From the NCBI GenBank assembly GCA_014621425.1, contig JAANBB010000012.1, positions 301,906 to 365,905 of the forward strand: a stretch of 64,000 nt of DNA, read 5' to 3'. Position numbers and translations under genes: made by a program. The notes under the pieces were generated by a model that did no database searches, was not told the origin of the DNA, and saw only the letters and a program-made list of their open reading frames with translations. Positions within the stretch are counted from its first letter, which is position 1. Every line of letters begins with the position of its first letter. The DNA comes from Cylindrodendrum hubeiense. Its lineage: Eukaryota; Ascomycota; Sordariomycetes; Hypocreales; Nectriaceae. Below are positions 33,240 to 45,842 of this stretch, in pieces.

Positions 33240-35458
33240 CTAGTTAATCTCTTTGCGTTGAGCTGGTGACTTTTGGACTCGGCTGTTCCGTCTTAGAATA
33301 CTTGCACAACCAAGCATTGCAACGAGAGCCAGAACGCCACCAGCAACGCAAATGGCGATAAATGCGGTTCTGTTCCTATCAATCCACGAACTGGGATTAC
33401 TGGACGACGAGCCCTCGCAAGCGCCGTTGTAGCATAGGCCACCGTTTCCGCAAAGCGTGCCGTCTAAGAAAGATTCCTCAGTATCCCGGCACATGTCTGT
33501 TCCAAGATCGCTGCGGTAACAGCTCAGAGCACAAGTGTCATTATCACATGACTGGGCGCTGCTGTTAGAACTGAACTGAGCCGAGCACTGCATATTTCGA
33601 GATGTGCATTGGCCAGAGGCGCAAGCCATACCGTCTTCTTCGCTCCCACAGGCCTCACCATCCGGAGTTCGCACATCGTCTGGGCATGATGCTGAGGTGC
33701 CATTGCAAACCTCTTGCGGATCACAAGATCCAGTACCCTCTCTACAGACGACGCCACTCCTTGAAAACTGGCACTGCCCTGTGCAGCAGCTATCAGAACT
33801 CGGATCGCAGACGGCTCCTTGTTGCAGGCGACAGGATAGCGGTTCGCAGCAGTCATTGTCTTGACAGCCGTCTTCTCCACCACAATCGCACTCTTCTCCA
33901 GCTTCAACAATGCCATTGCCACACTCGCCGTTGGAAATCGTCGGTACGTTCTCGTTGCCTCGCAAACAGTCTGAACGTACGAGGTTTCGACCAAGAGAAG
34001 CACATATGTTACCGATTGAGCATGGCGAAAACTCAGTCATCCCCTGGTTCGAGGCTGGATTCATAATGTAATTTCCGCCAGCGTCACACGTATCTTCGCT
34101 GTAGGGGCAGCAGGGCTGAGACTCAGAACTTGCGCTGCAACCCGCGGTACAATCGTGGACTGCCCCAAAGTTGTGACCGATCTCATGTGCAATCACTTGC
34201 CACTCGGATGGTGTTCGGACGACGACATTTGTGGACGAGGTCGACGAGCTGCTGCCCCAAGAGCTCGAGCCATCACGACACAAGGTCCCCATCCACGCTA
34301 TGCCTACCGTCGAGCCACTGTTGCACCCAGTAAGAAGTGTCCAAACCGCATTCTCGCTGTCATCAATCTCGCTCCTCCATTGCGAAAACACGCCCAGTCG
34401 GTCGGATGTGCTCAAGCCAGAGCTACAGTCCCCATTCCATGGCGCCTCCGCCGTTTGCTGAGTGGGACAGGCTGCATCGCTGATGGTTAGGTTTCGGACC
34501 CTGAGCGAGATGTTGAAACTTTGCTCGTATAGTTGAGATGCAGTGTTTATCTGCGCGAGGACGTGTTCGCGGAGATCATCTGTCGAGTCGAACTGGGCGG
34601 TATATGTGCAGTCGGTGGCAATTCCCAACAGCGCTACCATTCTCGAGTTTGGGCATCCTTCGGTAGAGCCAATAACGTCGATAAGGTCCAAGGAACCGGC
34701 ATCTCCGTTTTGGCGTGTCTCAAGTTCGGCAAGATTTGATTTCCGTTGAATCGAAGCCAGTTGACCGCGATTGAAGTCGAGATTGTCGAATGAGCATTGT
34801 GCCGAATTGTTGACTTGTCGCTTCTGACGATAATCACGTCCTCGACCTTGAGTGTCTCTCCACGCGATCGAATAGGGATTCTGGGAAACTGGTACATCAA
34901 GATCTCCAGCAGACTTAGTTCTTCGGTAGATATCGTCTGTTTGGACGTTGTAGGTAATCCCGTCAATGCTGAACGCCCCCTCCAAGAGATGAACCCCGTT
35001 TTTGTAATGCACTGTGATTCTCGCCCAGCCGGCGCGTTGCTGAAAATCGCCATTGTCTTGAGCAAGGAATACTGTTCCTAAAAAGACAAGATGACTCTTC
35101 TCCGGGATAGTTTCGACCTTGCGTATTTTGCCATCGGACCCCAAATGGTTCACGAATATGGCGTGCGAGAAAATCCCCTCGTTGCGACTCAGCCCAAGAC
35201 GAATGTTTCTGCTCTCGCCTTCTAAGGAAAACGTGACATTAAACTTTTCAGGGATATTATTTAAGCTTATTGAGGGCGAGAATTCGAGATTTTGGATGAT
35301 TGAGAGCTCGTGCACGGGAGTTTGCCTGATAGTTAACGCTGAGATGCATGGTTAGCTGCTAGTGTTGAAAAGTTGTGAGACTCAGGAAACCAACCTTTTG
35401 TTCCAGTGAAAGCAGAGAACGCAAAGAAACATAGCTTGGCGGATAGAATAAGGAACAT
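33240..35458 (-). CDS. ADAM-type metalloprotease-disintegrin, membrane-anchored
   Basis: Two exons (35458-35395 and 35338-33240) are joined over a 56-nt intron, giving 720 aa. Exon 1 supplies the signal peptide (MFLILSAKLCFFAFSAF). A prodomain follows, with a possible processing site at YRQKR near residue 195. Then comes the metzincin catalytic domain with the full zinc motif HEIGHNFGAVHD (about 406-417) and the Met-turn candidate YIMNP. The disintegrin domain is rich in Cys: GNGIVEAGEECDCGG, DNDCCEPLSC, CDPSSDSCCTGQC, CDPQEVCNGTSASCP. A Cys-rich module follows, then one TM helix (AFIAICVAGGVLALVAMLGC) and a short basic tail. Family knowledge: fungal ADAMs (ADM-A/B of Aspergillus and relatives) are surface sheddases with few known substrates. 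The intact zinc site argues for activity. Confidence 0.93.
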
Positions 35459-36681
35459 GGCGTCTTTCTTGTGGTGTAACGGATTCTTTGCGCTGGAAAA
35501 GTCCTGCCTGGCACAGTCCTGTTCAACTGCCGCCGTTCGGGACCATCGTTTTAAATAATCCACAATGGCTTGACGGAGTATTCACAAGCCACTTCTCAAA
35601 GAATACCATTGTGTCCAACATTGGTAATACACTCCAGCGCGTCTGCTGAACAGTTTCGCTCTCCATGTATATTGAGCTCAGCCACAACAAATGACGAATA
35701 AGGGCTCCAACGAATGGAAGATGCGGTCAATGGACATGCTGAGCTAAAGAATTTCCTTGGCGCATATTCGGACTTCGTTGACAAAGAAGTGCGTGGATTG
35801 GCCAGGCCTGCTGGATGATTGTGCTTGGTAATAATGCGGAGGGAGCCAAGGAAGAACCGCCGAATGTTCCGAGATGCCGCGCCAGCTACGATCGGACTGA
35901 GCCACCATGTCGACGCGGCGAAATCTGCGGGAGAGATTCAAGGATGATAATGACGTCAAGTGAATAGCATGCAACACTAGATCTGGGACGATTGGTGAAT
36001 GTAATAGGACAGAAAGCGCCTTGAAGCCGTGAGTGTCATTCCTTTGCCAAGGATGACCTACGCTAATGCAGCTGGCTGACAGTGGATTGAGATAAGCTGG
36101 GGGCTCAGCACCCCATGCTAATTCACTAAAACCCTAAATAATGTTAATACGCACATGGTAGTGGAGCAGGTTTGTAAGAATGCGTGCGGTCGAGGACGCG
36201 TCTCGGGTCGAACACATCACGCTACTTGCTTTGTTCGTGTGACTTCACGGTTAATTATCCCGGAATCAGGCCGAATGGTCAAGGTTATGCTTTAGCTTTG
36301 CTGGCTTTTGTCGTCGAAGAGGGGTTGCGGTACTGCGACGCTGCAGCTATTCATGAGTGATATATTAACCCGACATCTTCCCAGCCTGATCCGGTTGTGC
36401 TGACCATGTTTCTCGGGATCATGTACAGTCAGGCAGATCCGTGAATACACCGGCCCCAAAAGCCCTTGGGTATTTCACAAGTCTGGCACATGCTTGGTAA
36501 ACCTCCAAGGAGTATATTTCATGACAGGGACTAAGATAAGTTAACGGCTCTACCTAGAAGCCGCTAATGAAGAAAAAACCATACTGATCAGACCACAGAG
36601 CCACCCTCCCTCTTCCTCTCCCCTGTCCCACCACGAGGGAGTCGTGTTGATTTCATCACAGAAAAGGCCCAGGCCATCAAA
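35459..36681. other. intergenic spacer, no gene seen
   Basis: No protein-like frame was found. A short minus-strand frame overlaps the exon 1 promoter region of the ADAM gene and is not supported. The region should contain the ADAM promoter and the 3' UTR of the EthD gene. Confidence 0.42.
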
Positions 36682-37056
36682 TCAATTCTTCCACTCCTTG
36701 ACATCACCCATGACCATGACCTTCATCCTGCTCCGGTCCCAAAACCCTGCCTCGTCTGCCTCGATTTTGGCATTGGCCTCCTCCGTCAACAAGGAGCCGG
36801 TAAACCTGCCGAACGCAGCCTCATCTTCAAAGAGCATGGTGATGATGCAGTCGTAGTACATGTCATCGGCATTGCCCGCTAGCAGGACTGGCTTGTCGTC
36901 CGCGTCGTGCTTTGGGTACCACCTCGTGTGCGAGAGGGGCGCCGCATCACCACATAACTCCGCCACCATATTCATATGCTGCTCATAGCGGGTCTTGAAT
37001 ACCTCATGCGTGATGCCGGGCATGCGTGGTGCGAAAATCATGACACTGTAGACCAT
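36682..37056 (-). CDS. EthD-domain protein
   Basis: Single exon, about 124 aa from MVYSVMIFAPRM at 37056. An upstream in-frame ATG at 37134 would add 26 residues unlike the family, so the internal Met is preferred. The sequence VMIFAPRMPGITHEVFKTRY is the usual EthD opening (start of strand 1, then the PGLSxEEFxxxY helix). SHTRWYPKH and a DCIITMLFEDEAAFGRF helix-strand follow, as in dimeric alpha/beta-barrel (ferredoxin-like) proteins. EthD proteins include decarboxylases, dehydratases and ligand-binding domains of polyketide pathways, but the reaction here is unknown. No biosynthetic neighbours are seen. The length is normal for a single domain. Confidence 0.78.
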   Translation of the reverse strand: MVYSVMIFAPRMPGITHEVFKTRYEQHMNMVAELCGDAAPLSHTRWYPKHDADDKPVLLAGNADDMYYDCIITMLFEDEAAFGRFTGSLLTEEANAKIEADEAGFWDRSRMKVMVMGDVKEWKN

Positions 37057-37752
37057 TGTGTCGATGAGCGGGATCGCAAGTAGTCGGTTGAGTGGGCTGA
37101 GTGGATGTGTTCGGGCGAGGGCAATCGGGATCAAGGCAGTGATTTATGGTAGAGTCGCTGGTATTAGGTGATGTTTTGTGATTGTCGCAGATGCTTGTGT
37201 GAATCTTGACCCGAGTATAGATGCTGAGGAGGCGAAGTGGTTTCGCGGTCGGGGCCTAACTCCTGAGGAAACTGAGCATCTCCTGGTGCTGAATCGAGTG
37301 TTTAAATAGACATCGCCACCTTCGCATTAGGCACACTGCATCCATATATTCAGGAGCCTTCTTGCATCTTCCATAGACATCATGGATATTCCACATGATT
37401 TCTTACATCTTCTATGGGGTTCTCGCATCTTCCATAGACGTCATGGATATTCCACGTGAATTCTGACATCTTCTATTGGATTCTCGCATCTTCCAAGAGC
37501 TTACTGCATAAAATGAGCGAACCTGTGCACGCACCTTGCATAGATCGGCAGGCCGATCACACAGGTTATGCCTGGATCGTCCTCGTAACGGCTTTAAGCT
37601 TTAATTATCTATATTTCAGAATTCATCATTTTTCTACATATCATACGAGCATTGTGAAGTATTGATACATCAATATCATATTGATTCCCAAACCCCGGTA
37701 TTTGAGGCTGAATTAATGCGACAGATGACATGGTGAATGCGAGAAATGATTC
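37057..37752. other. intergenic spacer containing a tandem repeat
   Basis: This lies between the EthD gene promoter and the transcription factor gene 3' end. Apart from the 61-bp repeat listed separately, the sequence has no gene. An A/T-rich end (37600-37700) fits a terminator/3' UTR. Confidence 0.42.
37359..37495. repeat. 2.2-copy 61-bp tandem repeat
   Basis: Units lie at 37359-37419 and 37420-37480, followed by 15 bases of a third. Each unit starts TTCT(T/C)GCATCTTCCATAG and contains CATGGATATTCCAC. The two units differ at only a few positions. Part of the differences are C/T changes (ACATGA versus ACGTGA), which fit old duplication plus transitions. The repeat sits about 300 bp upstream of the EthD gene. 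Confidence 0.85.
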
Positions 37753-39999
37753 CTATCCCATTATGGTCTCCCAGCCGTTCTCAATCATAATATCCATCCA
37801 GAAGACTGAATCATGAGACCCTTCCGGGCAGTCCACTCCAGGTATGACTGCAGACAAGGCATCCATCTTTCTCCAAATTTCCTTGACCACGAAAATACAC
37901 TGCCTGTGAGGTTTCGGCGCAAGGAGATGAGCTAATTGCTCCAGACGCCCCAAAACCATACCTCGGGCGCGTAGGACCTCAACAGCTTTCAGAGACATCT
38001 CGGGTACAAATTCGGGATTTGAATTCGTTTCAGCGCATCTTGGCTGTAGCTCCGTGTGTAAACTGCCCTCGCGCGGTCTGGATTGCGGGACACGCAATTC
38101 GCTCCCGCAAGCGACAAGCAAAAATGGCTGGAACGCGCGGGTTCCAGACTCGACGGGGACGTGATGGAATATCTCCAAAATATTCAACGCGAACATGGTA
38201 AGCCAGCTACCGAGATCTTGTCGTCCCATGTTTTGCGTGGGGTACCCTCGTTCGTTGTCCCAAGGGGTCGCGTGGTGGCATACCAGCTCAAAGAATGGCT
38301 GGACATCAGGGCCCAACTCTGAAGTAGGGGATTGCAACCGTTGCCAGAGGATGTCTGGGAAGATGCGGTAGAGTTGCAAAAGGCCGACCAGTCTGTAAAT
38401 CTGGGCAAATTTGATCAGATGCTGAATGGGGGTGTTGCAGTCTGCTGGGTTGATGATCTGGTCTTCGGATGGTAGTGTTAATTGCAAAAGGCGGCCTTCG
38501 AGCTCAAAAGCCTTTATGATGCTATTTTGGAGCCTGTCTATGTGGCCCTGGGTTATTGTAACTGGCAGCCGGGCATGTTGCCGCTGCGATCGTACCAAGT
38601 GGCCAATATCGCACAGTATCTTTTGCACATCATGCCCAACGCCAGTCCAAGGGTGAGGAGCTTGCATCGTTCCTGAGGGTAGCTGAACTGGCCCCAATCT
38701 ACTTCATTAGCGAGTGATGGATATGAGGAGTAAAATGCCACTCACAGTGGACCCGCCCACATCTGATAGGAGCCCATCCGGAAATCGTCGACGACATATG
38801 ACAGCAGCATCTGCCAGTATGTCAAAGATTCATGAAAGAATCTATAATTGTTGCTGTTTTCCAGAAAATATGCTCTCGCCGTTGCCCTTTGCATGCGGTT
38901 CTGGAAAGAGTTGAACAAGGAAACGCCGCTATCCGTTGGATTGTGCCAGCTGGAAGATGCCCCGATCATGAGTAATGCCAACAACGAAGTCTCATCGCAA
39001 TCATCATTAGACATTAAAAGAGCGACAGTTTCCCGTCGGTATTCTTTCCCAATAGGCCCGAGAGAAGGATAGAGGTCTTCCAGACCTGCGGCAGCCATGC
39101 TTTGCATTGCACAGTAGATGACGCGAGATTGACTCCAGAGGCGCGCGACCAACGATCGGAACGGGTTCATCCCTCCATCGTAGACTGAAAAGCTTCTGGC
39201 AGTTTCTTGAAAGTAAAAATCGGACAGCAATGTCGTTGAATCACTGAGTCCAGTCAATATTGAAGAAGCGAGTGGCGACACGAGCGTTTCATCGTCATCA
39301 TTAGAAAGCTCCTTGACCTGCGTTGATTTCGGACTCTCAAACGAAAGTATGTTCACCTGTCCATTGGGTGATTCTGATTCTGGTTCAATGTTCTGATCAA
39401 ATTCATTATTTGTCTCTGGAGGGAGCCACGGCATCGACTGGGAATGGTGTTGCACCCCGATTGTCAGTATTTGTTGAGGCTCGTTGTTTGGGAACGCAAA
39501 AGCCGCCAAATCGCCCAGCCAGTCATTGACATCAAAATTCGGCCCGCCCATTCGATGGTTGGGGTGAGAAATCATGTCGTTCGTTGCCTCTTCGAGGCTG
39601 TCTTCGGGGATGGAGAGTAAACTGTCGGGGTCTGTAGGAAGTATTGACGACCTGGACGGACTTGATATGTGGATGTCTGGTTGAGCATCTTCATATTCAG
39701 AGTGGAACTCATGTTTTCTCGACCATTTGATGACTTTTTGATAGCCCGGACATGTTGTTTTGGCTCTGACACAGCGTCCACAAGAGGGCCGCACTTCATC
39801 ACATTTCATCTATAGCTTGAGTTAGAAACGGTTTCATCGACCAAGTAAACGAATGCAATGGGGATTTTTGAATCGGCAGGATCAACAGGATTTATTAAAC
39901 TAATAGACAGCTGCAAAGCGAGGACGTGGTAATTACAGTACGTACGTGCTGGCTCTTGCATCGTGCACAACCGCTTCGAGATCGGGATCCGCGGGGCAT
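37753..39999 (-). CDS. Zn(II)2Cys6 fungal transcription factor
   Basis: Three exons (39999-39946, 39809-38746, 38698-37753) are joined over introns of 136 and 47 nt in phase, giving 687 aa. The first intron splits the zinc cluster. Exon 1 ends SGCARCKSQH and exon 2 begins MKCDEVRPSCGRCVRAKTTC, together C-x2-C-x6-C-x6-C-x2-C-x6-C, the GAL4-type binuclear cluster. PGYQK and a basic linker follow. The rest has a low-complexity acidic region (NDDDETLVSP) and a C-terminal fungal_trans_2-like helical domain (YFQETARSFSVYDGG, LWSQSRVIYCAMQSMAAAGL, LALLMIGASSSWHNP, LRVPQSRPREG). It is a nuclear sequence-specific regulator and its targets are unknown. Next to it is a 3.8-kb divergent spacer leading to the LaeA-like gene. 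The start at MPRGSRSRSG is chosen because upstream codons look non-coding. Confidence 0.9.
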
Positions 40000-42900
40000 T
40001 CTGCGGGAACTGGGGATGATGTCATGGAAAAATCCAAAAGGAGAAGAGGTCGGATAGACGGATATGTTGGGAGGACCAGCCAGGGCAAATACCAACGTCT
40101 CGAGTGGCCTGGTCGAACCACCCTGGCTTATTAGATAAGGGTGAGAAGGAGGGCTTGGAGGGCTTGGAGAGCTAGGAGGGGCGATGGAGCAGAAGCAGCG
40201 ACACCGCAGGCAGCAGGAGATAAGCGATTGCACGGAGGAAACACGTCGCCGCGTCCAATGTCGAGAGAGGCCATGGTTCAGGGCGATAATCCCGTGGACT
40301 GTGACTGGTCCGGCCGCGTCCTGGCTGGCCGCTATCGCTTCCCCACATTATGGCCAAGGAGGCGTGGGCAGTAGTAGGCAGGGCTATTCCGCTTCGGGTC
40401 CGGTTTCCCGGCGGGTCTCACGGGTCTCAGACCGGGACTGGGGAAAGCATCCCTGGTGCTGCGATCGGGTAGCCGTACATTGCGTCGTGCCGTATGCCAT
40501 GTACTGGTATCTTGATCACGCGGGAGGGAGGCGGGAGCGCTGCACGCTCAAATATAACGTCGGGGACCGACGGCATCGAGGTTGGGGATTCACTCTACTC
40601 CTTTGCAACCATCGACAGCCTGCCCCGTGGTATTTGCTGGCCTCACTCTGGGCGGGAGACGGCCAGCACGCTGTAACATGTCACAAGTGCTACAGCCGCT
40701 GGCCTCCCCCATTCTCCGGCAAGTCTACAGTCCATTTCCGGCCCGCAGCGCTCAGGTCGCAGGCTGCTCCCCGCACCGCACCCTGCCCGCGGGCCCATCA
40801 TCCGCTTCACGCGTTCATTGACCATTGCCTCGCTGATGGCTGTGTAGGATGAATGCATATCCCACCGATGTAAGCGAGCCGAGTCGTTGTCCAGCGCCTC
40901 CCAGGGCTTCTCTGGTACCGAGCGACGACACAGATTGACTGTCCGAGAAACGAGCCGACGCGATGCGGCAGAGGAGCTGCCGGTCTGAGAGAATGCAAAC
41001 ATGAAGCTGCCAAGATGACGGCTCCTTTCCCCTCAGCGAAATATCACCCGTAGGCCATCGTGCCGCCCAGACTGCCTGAGGTGGTGGTGGTCACAGCTCG
41101 GGACACGCAATGCGACACCGACGCTCCCGAGACGCACACGGCCAGTGATGATGGCTTTCATCCTTCGTTTGTCTGGATCCCACGTCAAGTAGGCCGATGT
41201 TTCCCTGCGAGTGACGAGGCCCGCGTTTCCCGTTGATCATCGCGTGTTTGATGGTGTTATCGCCGCACCCACCCCCTCAAGTGGAGGGCTGTGGCCTTGG
41301 CCGTTGCGAGAGAAGCGAAATTAGACGCTACCCACGATGTCCGTGGGCTTACTGCCGTGGGCAGCAACGACGGGCCTCCCTATCTGGCTGCGACGAGTCC
41401 ATCTCCGACCCGTGACCGGGACTAAAGCTCCCAGCGCCGCGTTTCGGCGATAACTCGCGCCCCCAAGCGCCAGATGCCTCTACGTATCTCTATCTCGTCC
41501 CCGGGATTCGTGATTTCGGGACTTGCACGTGGCCACTCGTCGACGACGCCACCGGCCTCGTTAGGCACATTAGCGCTGCTTTGCCACGGCCGTCGAGGCA
41601 AAGTGCCGGCATCGACGAACCACTCGCTGGCCGCTTATCAGTGCGACCAAACCTTTTGGCCCTTCGGCGGCTGAAACAGGAATGGACTTTGCACGCCGTG
41701 CAGCGAGTTTCCCCGCATTTCCAGCGCATCCGATGCCCGAGATCTCTTGGGTCGCTGCGTCTCCTCGTCTCCTGCGTCGCGTAATCACTGAATCGCCTAT
41801 CCGTCGCTGCTCCTCGCGATACGTAAATAACACCCAGCGGCCCAGGTTCGACCATCAGGTGGCCCTGCAAACGTCTTCTCTACTCATCTCATCTCTATTA
41901 ATATAATTCATTGCCTGTCGTCCTCGCACCCCACGACGGAGCGAAAGTCGTCCAACCAGCCCGCATCATCCCACACCCGCTCCAGCGCTATCGGCTGAGC
42001 TGCCCTTTTCAACCCCAACCCACCGAGCCTGCGGCAGTCCCGGATCGGCCAAGGGTCGTCCCCGGGGTGTCGTCCAAGGGTGGCGGGTCGTGAAGGGCCC
42101 CCCCGGTGCGGCATCGAGCGACTCTGGGCTCGAGTGGCCTTGTTTCCATCGTGACCGTCGCCTCACCGTTGGTCGAAGCCGAGAAATCCCCCACGGAATA
42201 CGACGGCGTGTAGCAGGCAGAGCACGCGCAGCATGTAGCAGGCCATTTGTGGCCCTGGCCCTTTGGACCTTTTTCTTGCTTAGTCTTGGCACTGCCCTCT
42301 GGTCCTGGCTGGGGTGAGACGATGCCATTCGTGTCTCAGCCGTCTCCCCACCAGAAACCTGCACCTGGGCCTGCGTGAGGACCAGTCAGCGCAGCAAGTG
42401 ACGGACGAATGAATAAATAACCACGGGTGCTGAGAAAAGTCAGACAGCCAGGTGCACACAGGCCCCCGTAGACTCCACCAGGCCGCAACGAACGAGACAC
42501 CGAAATGCCGGAGGCAGCGGGCCAGGCTCAGCGGGCCAGCCCATCTCCCCCGGGGGCGGTCGGCCTGCTTCTTCGGGACCGGGCCGGCGAAGCTGCTGTT
42601 GACCGCCGAACCTGACAACTGACGTGCAGCCTGTCACGTCACGGCTAGGCGGTTTCCACGCAAGCCCGCCAGGCTGGGCACGACGCCGCGAGACGCCCAG
42701 CAAACGTCGGTGCCGCTGCGCTGGAACTCGAGTCCCCGTTTCGCGTCCCAGACCTCCCAGCCCAGTCCGCATTCCGCATTCCCCATGAGCTTATTAGCCA
42801 GTGCGTCGCCGCGCTAGCGCTGGCCCCTCCCATGCCTTGCCGTGCCGCGACCACTGCGGCGGAGACGTCGACCGGCTAACAGTAACCTGGGAATGGATAT

Positions 42901-43842
42901 ATGGCCCCGCCACGGCTCCGCTCAACTCAATCGCCCTGCAGCAGAAGCACCTGTTGCACGCGGTGCTGGGTGCACGGCAGCATGTGCTTGCGGACATGAT
43001 TAGCATTGTACGGCCTCAAGCCAGTCGGCGCGAGACGGGAGCCGAGGAAAAGGACGAACGAGGGCGTCAAAGAGCGGTTCCTTGATGCACGATGCCGCAC
43101 CTGGACGCTTCCCCTCCCCGTCCACCGCACGCAACGCTCGGTGTGCTACAGAATCCCCAAAATAGGCCAGCCCGTCAGGCCACGGACGCCATGATCCATC
43201 CCATCCGCTGGCTCGGGATGCCCCTTCGCGGTCTGATATATCATCTGCTGGGTTCCAGACTCACCCTCCGCCTGCTCCGGACCAAGGTTTCGCTTCGCTC
43301 CGTCTGTGCTCCGCGTTACCAAAGCTCCTCCAAGCTTTGAGGCGTCGCCCGGCGCAGATCTGACTGGGAACCATAAAGTAAAAAAGCAACCTCGTTCTTG
43401 AATTGGCGCCGTCCCTGCCCCTCCGCTTCTTCACTTGCATTGCTACGTAGTCCCTCATCATCGGATACAGCTTCCGTCGTTGTGCCCTCCTCCTCCGCTC
43501 TCCTCACAACCGTCTCCATCACATCCACAAGTCATAACCCTCTTATTACCTGTCACATTCGCCCAGCCTGAATCGCCTCGCTCCGCGACAACACACGCAC
43601 CCAAGACAAGTGCCGGCCCAAATTCTGCGGCGCCCCACTAGCCCAAACTGCGTCGGGCGTCCGTTCTTCTTGCGCTGTCCAGCGCCGCTTCGTTTGGTTC
43701 CGTCCAGATCGCCCTTGTGGATTTGTCGCTCGCTCAGCTTCTTCGTCCTCCCCGCTTCCGTGTCTGAAATCCTCCCGGTGACATCTTGCCGAGCGTGCGC
43801 CATTGGGAAACGAAACGTGGCGCGTGGACAACAGATACAGCT
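40000..43842. other. 3.8-kb GC-rich divergent intergenic region, no gene seen
   Basis: This lies between the Zn2Cys6 regulator (minus) and the LaeA-like methyltransferase (plus). Overlapping open frames of 60-200 codons occur in nearly every frame on both strands, as expected for GC-rich non-coding DNA. I found none that keeps protein-like composition or connects across good splice sites. Repeated pyrimidine-rich stretches occur near 43480-43560. The region could be a long regulatory region or hold a long 5' leader with upstream ORFs. Confidence 0.45.
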
Positions 43843-45494
43843 ATGGGCACCTCAGATGGCAAGCGAAGTCCCAGGACAAGCCCCAAGGGCAGCCCGAAGT
43901 CCGACAAGGCCAGTCCTGTCGCTCTAGGTAAGGAATGCTTGTGATGTCGTGGTGCTGTCGCAGGAAGTGTGTCCCTGTCCTTGTAGCATGGTCAGCCTTG
44001 GCACGAATCCGGGGATTTAGAGCAGTGGGATGGGGTCAAAACAACAAGGCGGCATGCTGTTGGTGGACATGCCGACACGCTGTTGGTGGACATGACGACA
44101 TGCTGTTGGTTTCCGCGTGTTGGATATTCCGCTAACCTGCGCACGAAGAACAATCCCCTCGCGGCGAAACGGAACCGGACGACCAGGCCCAATCCGAAGC
44201 CCAGGGCCTCTTACACGGCAATGCTGTCATTGAAGTCGGCGGCAGCGACGAGGACGGCGAGTTCTCGGCCAGCGACTTCGACGCCGAATCCATCAGCGGC
44301 CAGACCGACACGACATCCATCAACTCCAGTATCTACGAGCACAGCTACGAGAACGGCCGCCGCTACCACCGCTACCGCCACGGCCGCTACCCGATCCCCA
44401 ACGACGAGGCCGAGCAGAACCGCGAGGACATGCTGCACACCATGATGCTCGAGGCCACCGACGGCCGCCTGTTCTACTCGCCCATCGGGGACTATCCGCA
44501 AAGGATTGCCGATCTGGGCACTGGCACCGGGCTGTGGGCCATTGAGGGTACTGTTTCTCCTGCGACCTACCTCTGTTCAAGAGCAGGGGAGCTTTCTTTG
44601 GAGTTATTGGGCTGACGTGAATATCGCCTCCTTGCAGTGGCAGACAAATATCCAAGTGCCGAGGTCATGGGGCTCGACCTAAGTCCCATCCAACCAGTCT
44701 GGGTTCCTCCAAACGTCAAGTGAGTCGCAACTGGGCTCCGAACGTATATCCTCGCATCGCAACTGATTGGTACCTTCTGCAAGATTCCTGGTCGACGACG
44801 TAGAAGACGAGTGGCTCAACGGGGATGACTTCGACTTTGTCCACCTCCGCAACATGATTCCTATCCTCAAGTCCCCCGTCAATGTTCTCAAGCAAGCATT
44901 TGCGTACGTGCCCCTTTATGGCGTCCCCCTTGACACCTCTCGCAAAACTCCGCTCGGATCTAACACAACAATCCTGCAGTCACATGAAACCTGGCGCCTG
45001 GGTCGAGCTCCAAGACGTCGACGGCCAATGCCACACCGACGACGACTCCATCCCCGAAGACTGGCCCATCAAGCGCTTCACCGAGTACCTCATCCAGGGC
45101 TTTGCCCAGTTCGGCACCAACTCCCACGCTGCCGTGTTCGGCGCCCAGTATCTCGCCGATGCCGGCTTCGTCAACATCAAGCACAACTACATCAAGCTGC
45201 CCTACGGCACATGGCCGCGGGACAAGTAAGACATGCTCATCTGTGCACCCTCGAGAAGAAGAAAAAAGCTAAGACAAGAACAGGGTCATGCGACTCGTCG
45301 GCATGTACTACCGCACCGCCTGCGAGGACTTCTTCCCCGCCGTCGGCGCCCTCCACTTCCCAAAGATGGGCTGGGAAAAGACGGCCATGGAACTTTTCTT
45401 CGCCGAGTGCCGCCAGTCCATGCGCGATCCCCGGGTGCACGCCTACGGCAAGATGCACTTCTGGAGTGGGCAGAAGCCCCTGGATGCGGAGTAG
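43843..45494 (+). CDS. LaeA/UMTA-like SAM-dependent methyltransferase
   Basis: Six exons: 43843-43927, 44149-44547, 44638-44719, 44784-44903, 44980-45225, 45284-45494. All joins are in phase, giving 380 aa. The N-terminus is disordered and Ser/Pro/Asp-rich, including an acidic [16 protein letters not shown]. The methyltransferase core is clear: pre-core helix [20 protein letters not shown] then [20 protein letters not shown]; motif [21 protein letters not shown]; motif [22 protein letters not shown]; motif [14 protein letters not shown]; and [15 protein letters not shown]. This is the TAM/LaeA-like group typical of filamentous ascomycetes, where members affect development and secondary metabolism or methylate metabolites. 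Whether this is the velvet partner LaeA itself cannot be told; many paralogues exist. The start and exon 1 encode a [14 protein letters not shown] linker, and GTAAGG is used as donor. Confidence 0.9.
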
Positions 45495-45842
45495 GTGTCG
45501 GTCAGGCTCGGGTTGGGTGGTTGTCGTCATTGTCCGGTGTTATCAGCTAGTGTCTTTGCATGTACCGTTCAGATCGCCCCTGCTTGAGGGTGTTTGTTGG
45601 CCGGTTTGTGGTTGGGGTTGCGTGGAGTTGACGAGCGTGCTTCGTTTCCCTGTTTCGAGGAAGGACTTGCACATAGGATGGAACGGAGGATACTCCCATA
45701 TGCCCTTTACGACTCACGGGCGATACATAAACTATATCTGTTGATCAACCAAGTGCTGCATTTTGTACGCCGTCTAGATGTCCTTACGATATTACTAAAG
45801 CCCATCCCCTACACCGCCCCGTTCCGATGCCATCTTTAATCA
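45495..45842. other. convergent intergenic spacer, no gene seen
   Basis: This short spacer between the methyltransferase and ESF1 stops presumably holds both 3' UTRs. No coding features are seen. Confidence 0.45.

Noticed and set aside
40172..42772. Several Arg/Pro/Gly-rich frames in the 40-43 kb spacer
   Set aside because: Present on both strands and in several phases at once, as expected for stop-poor GC-rich DNA.
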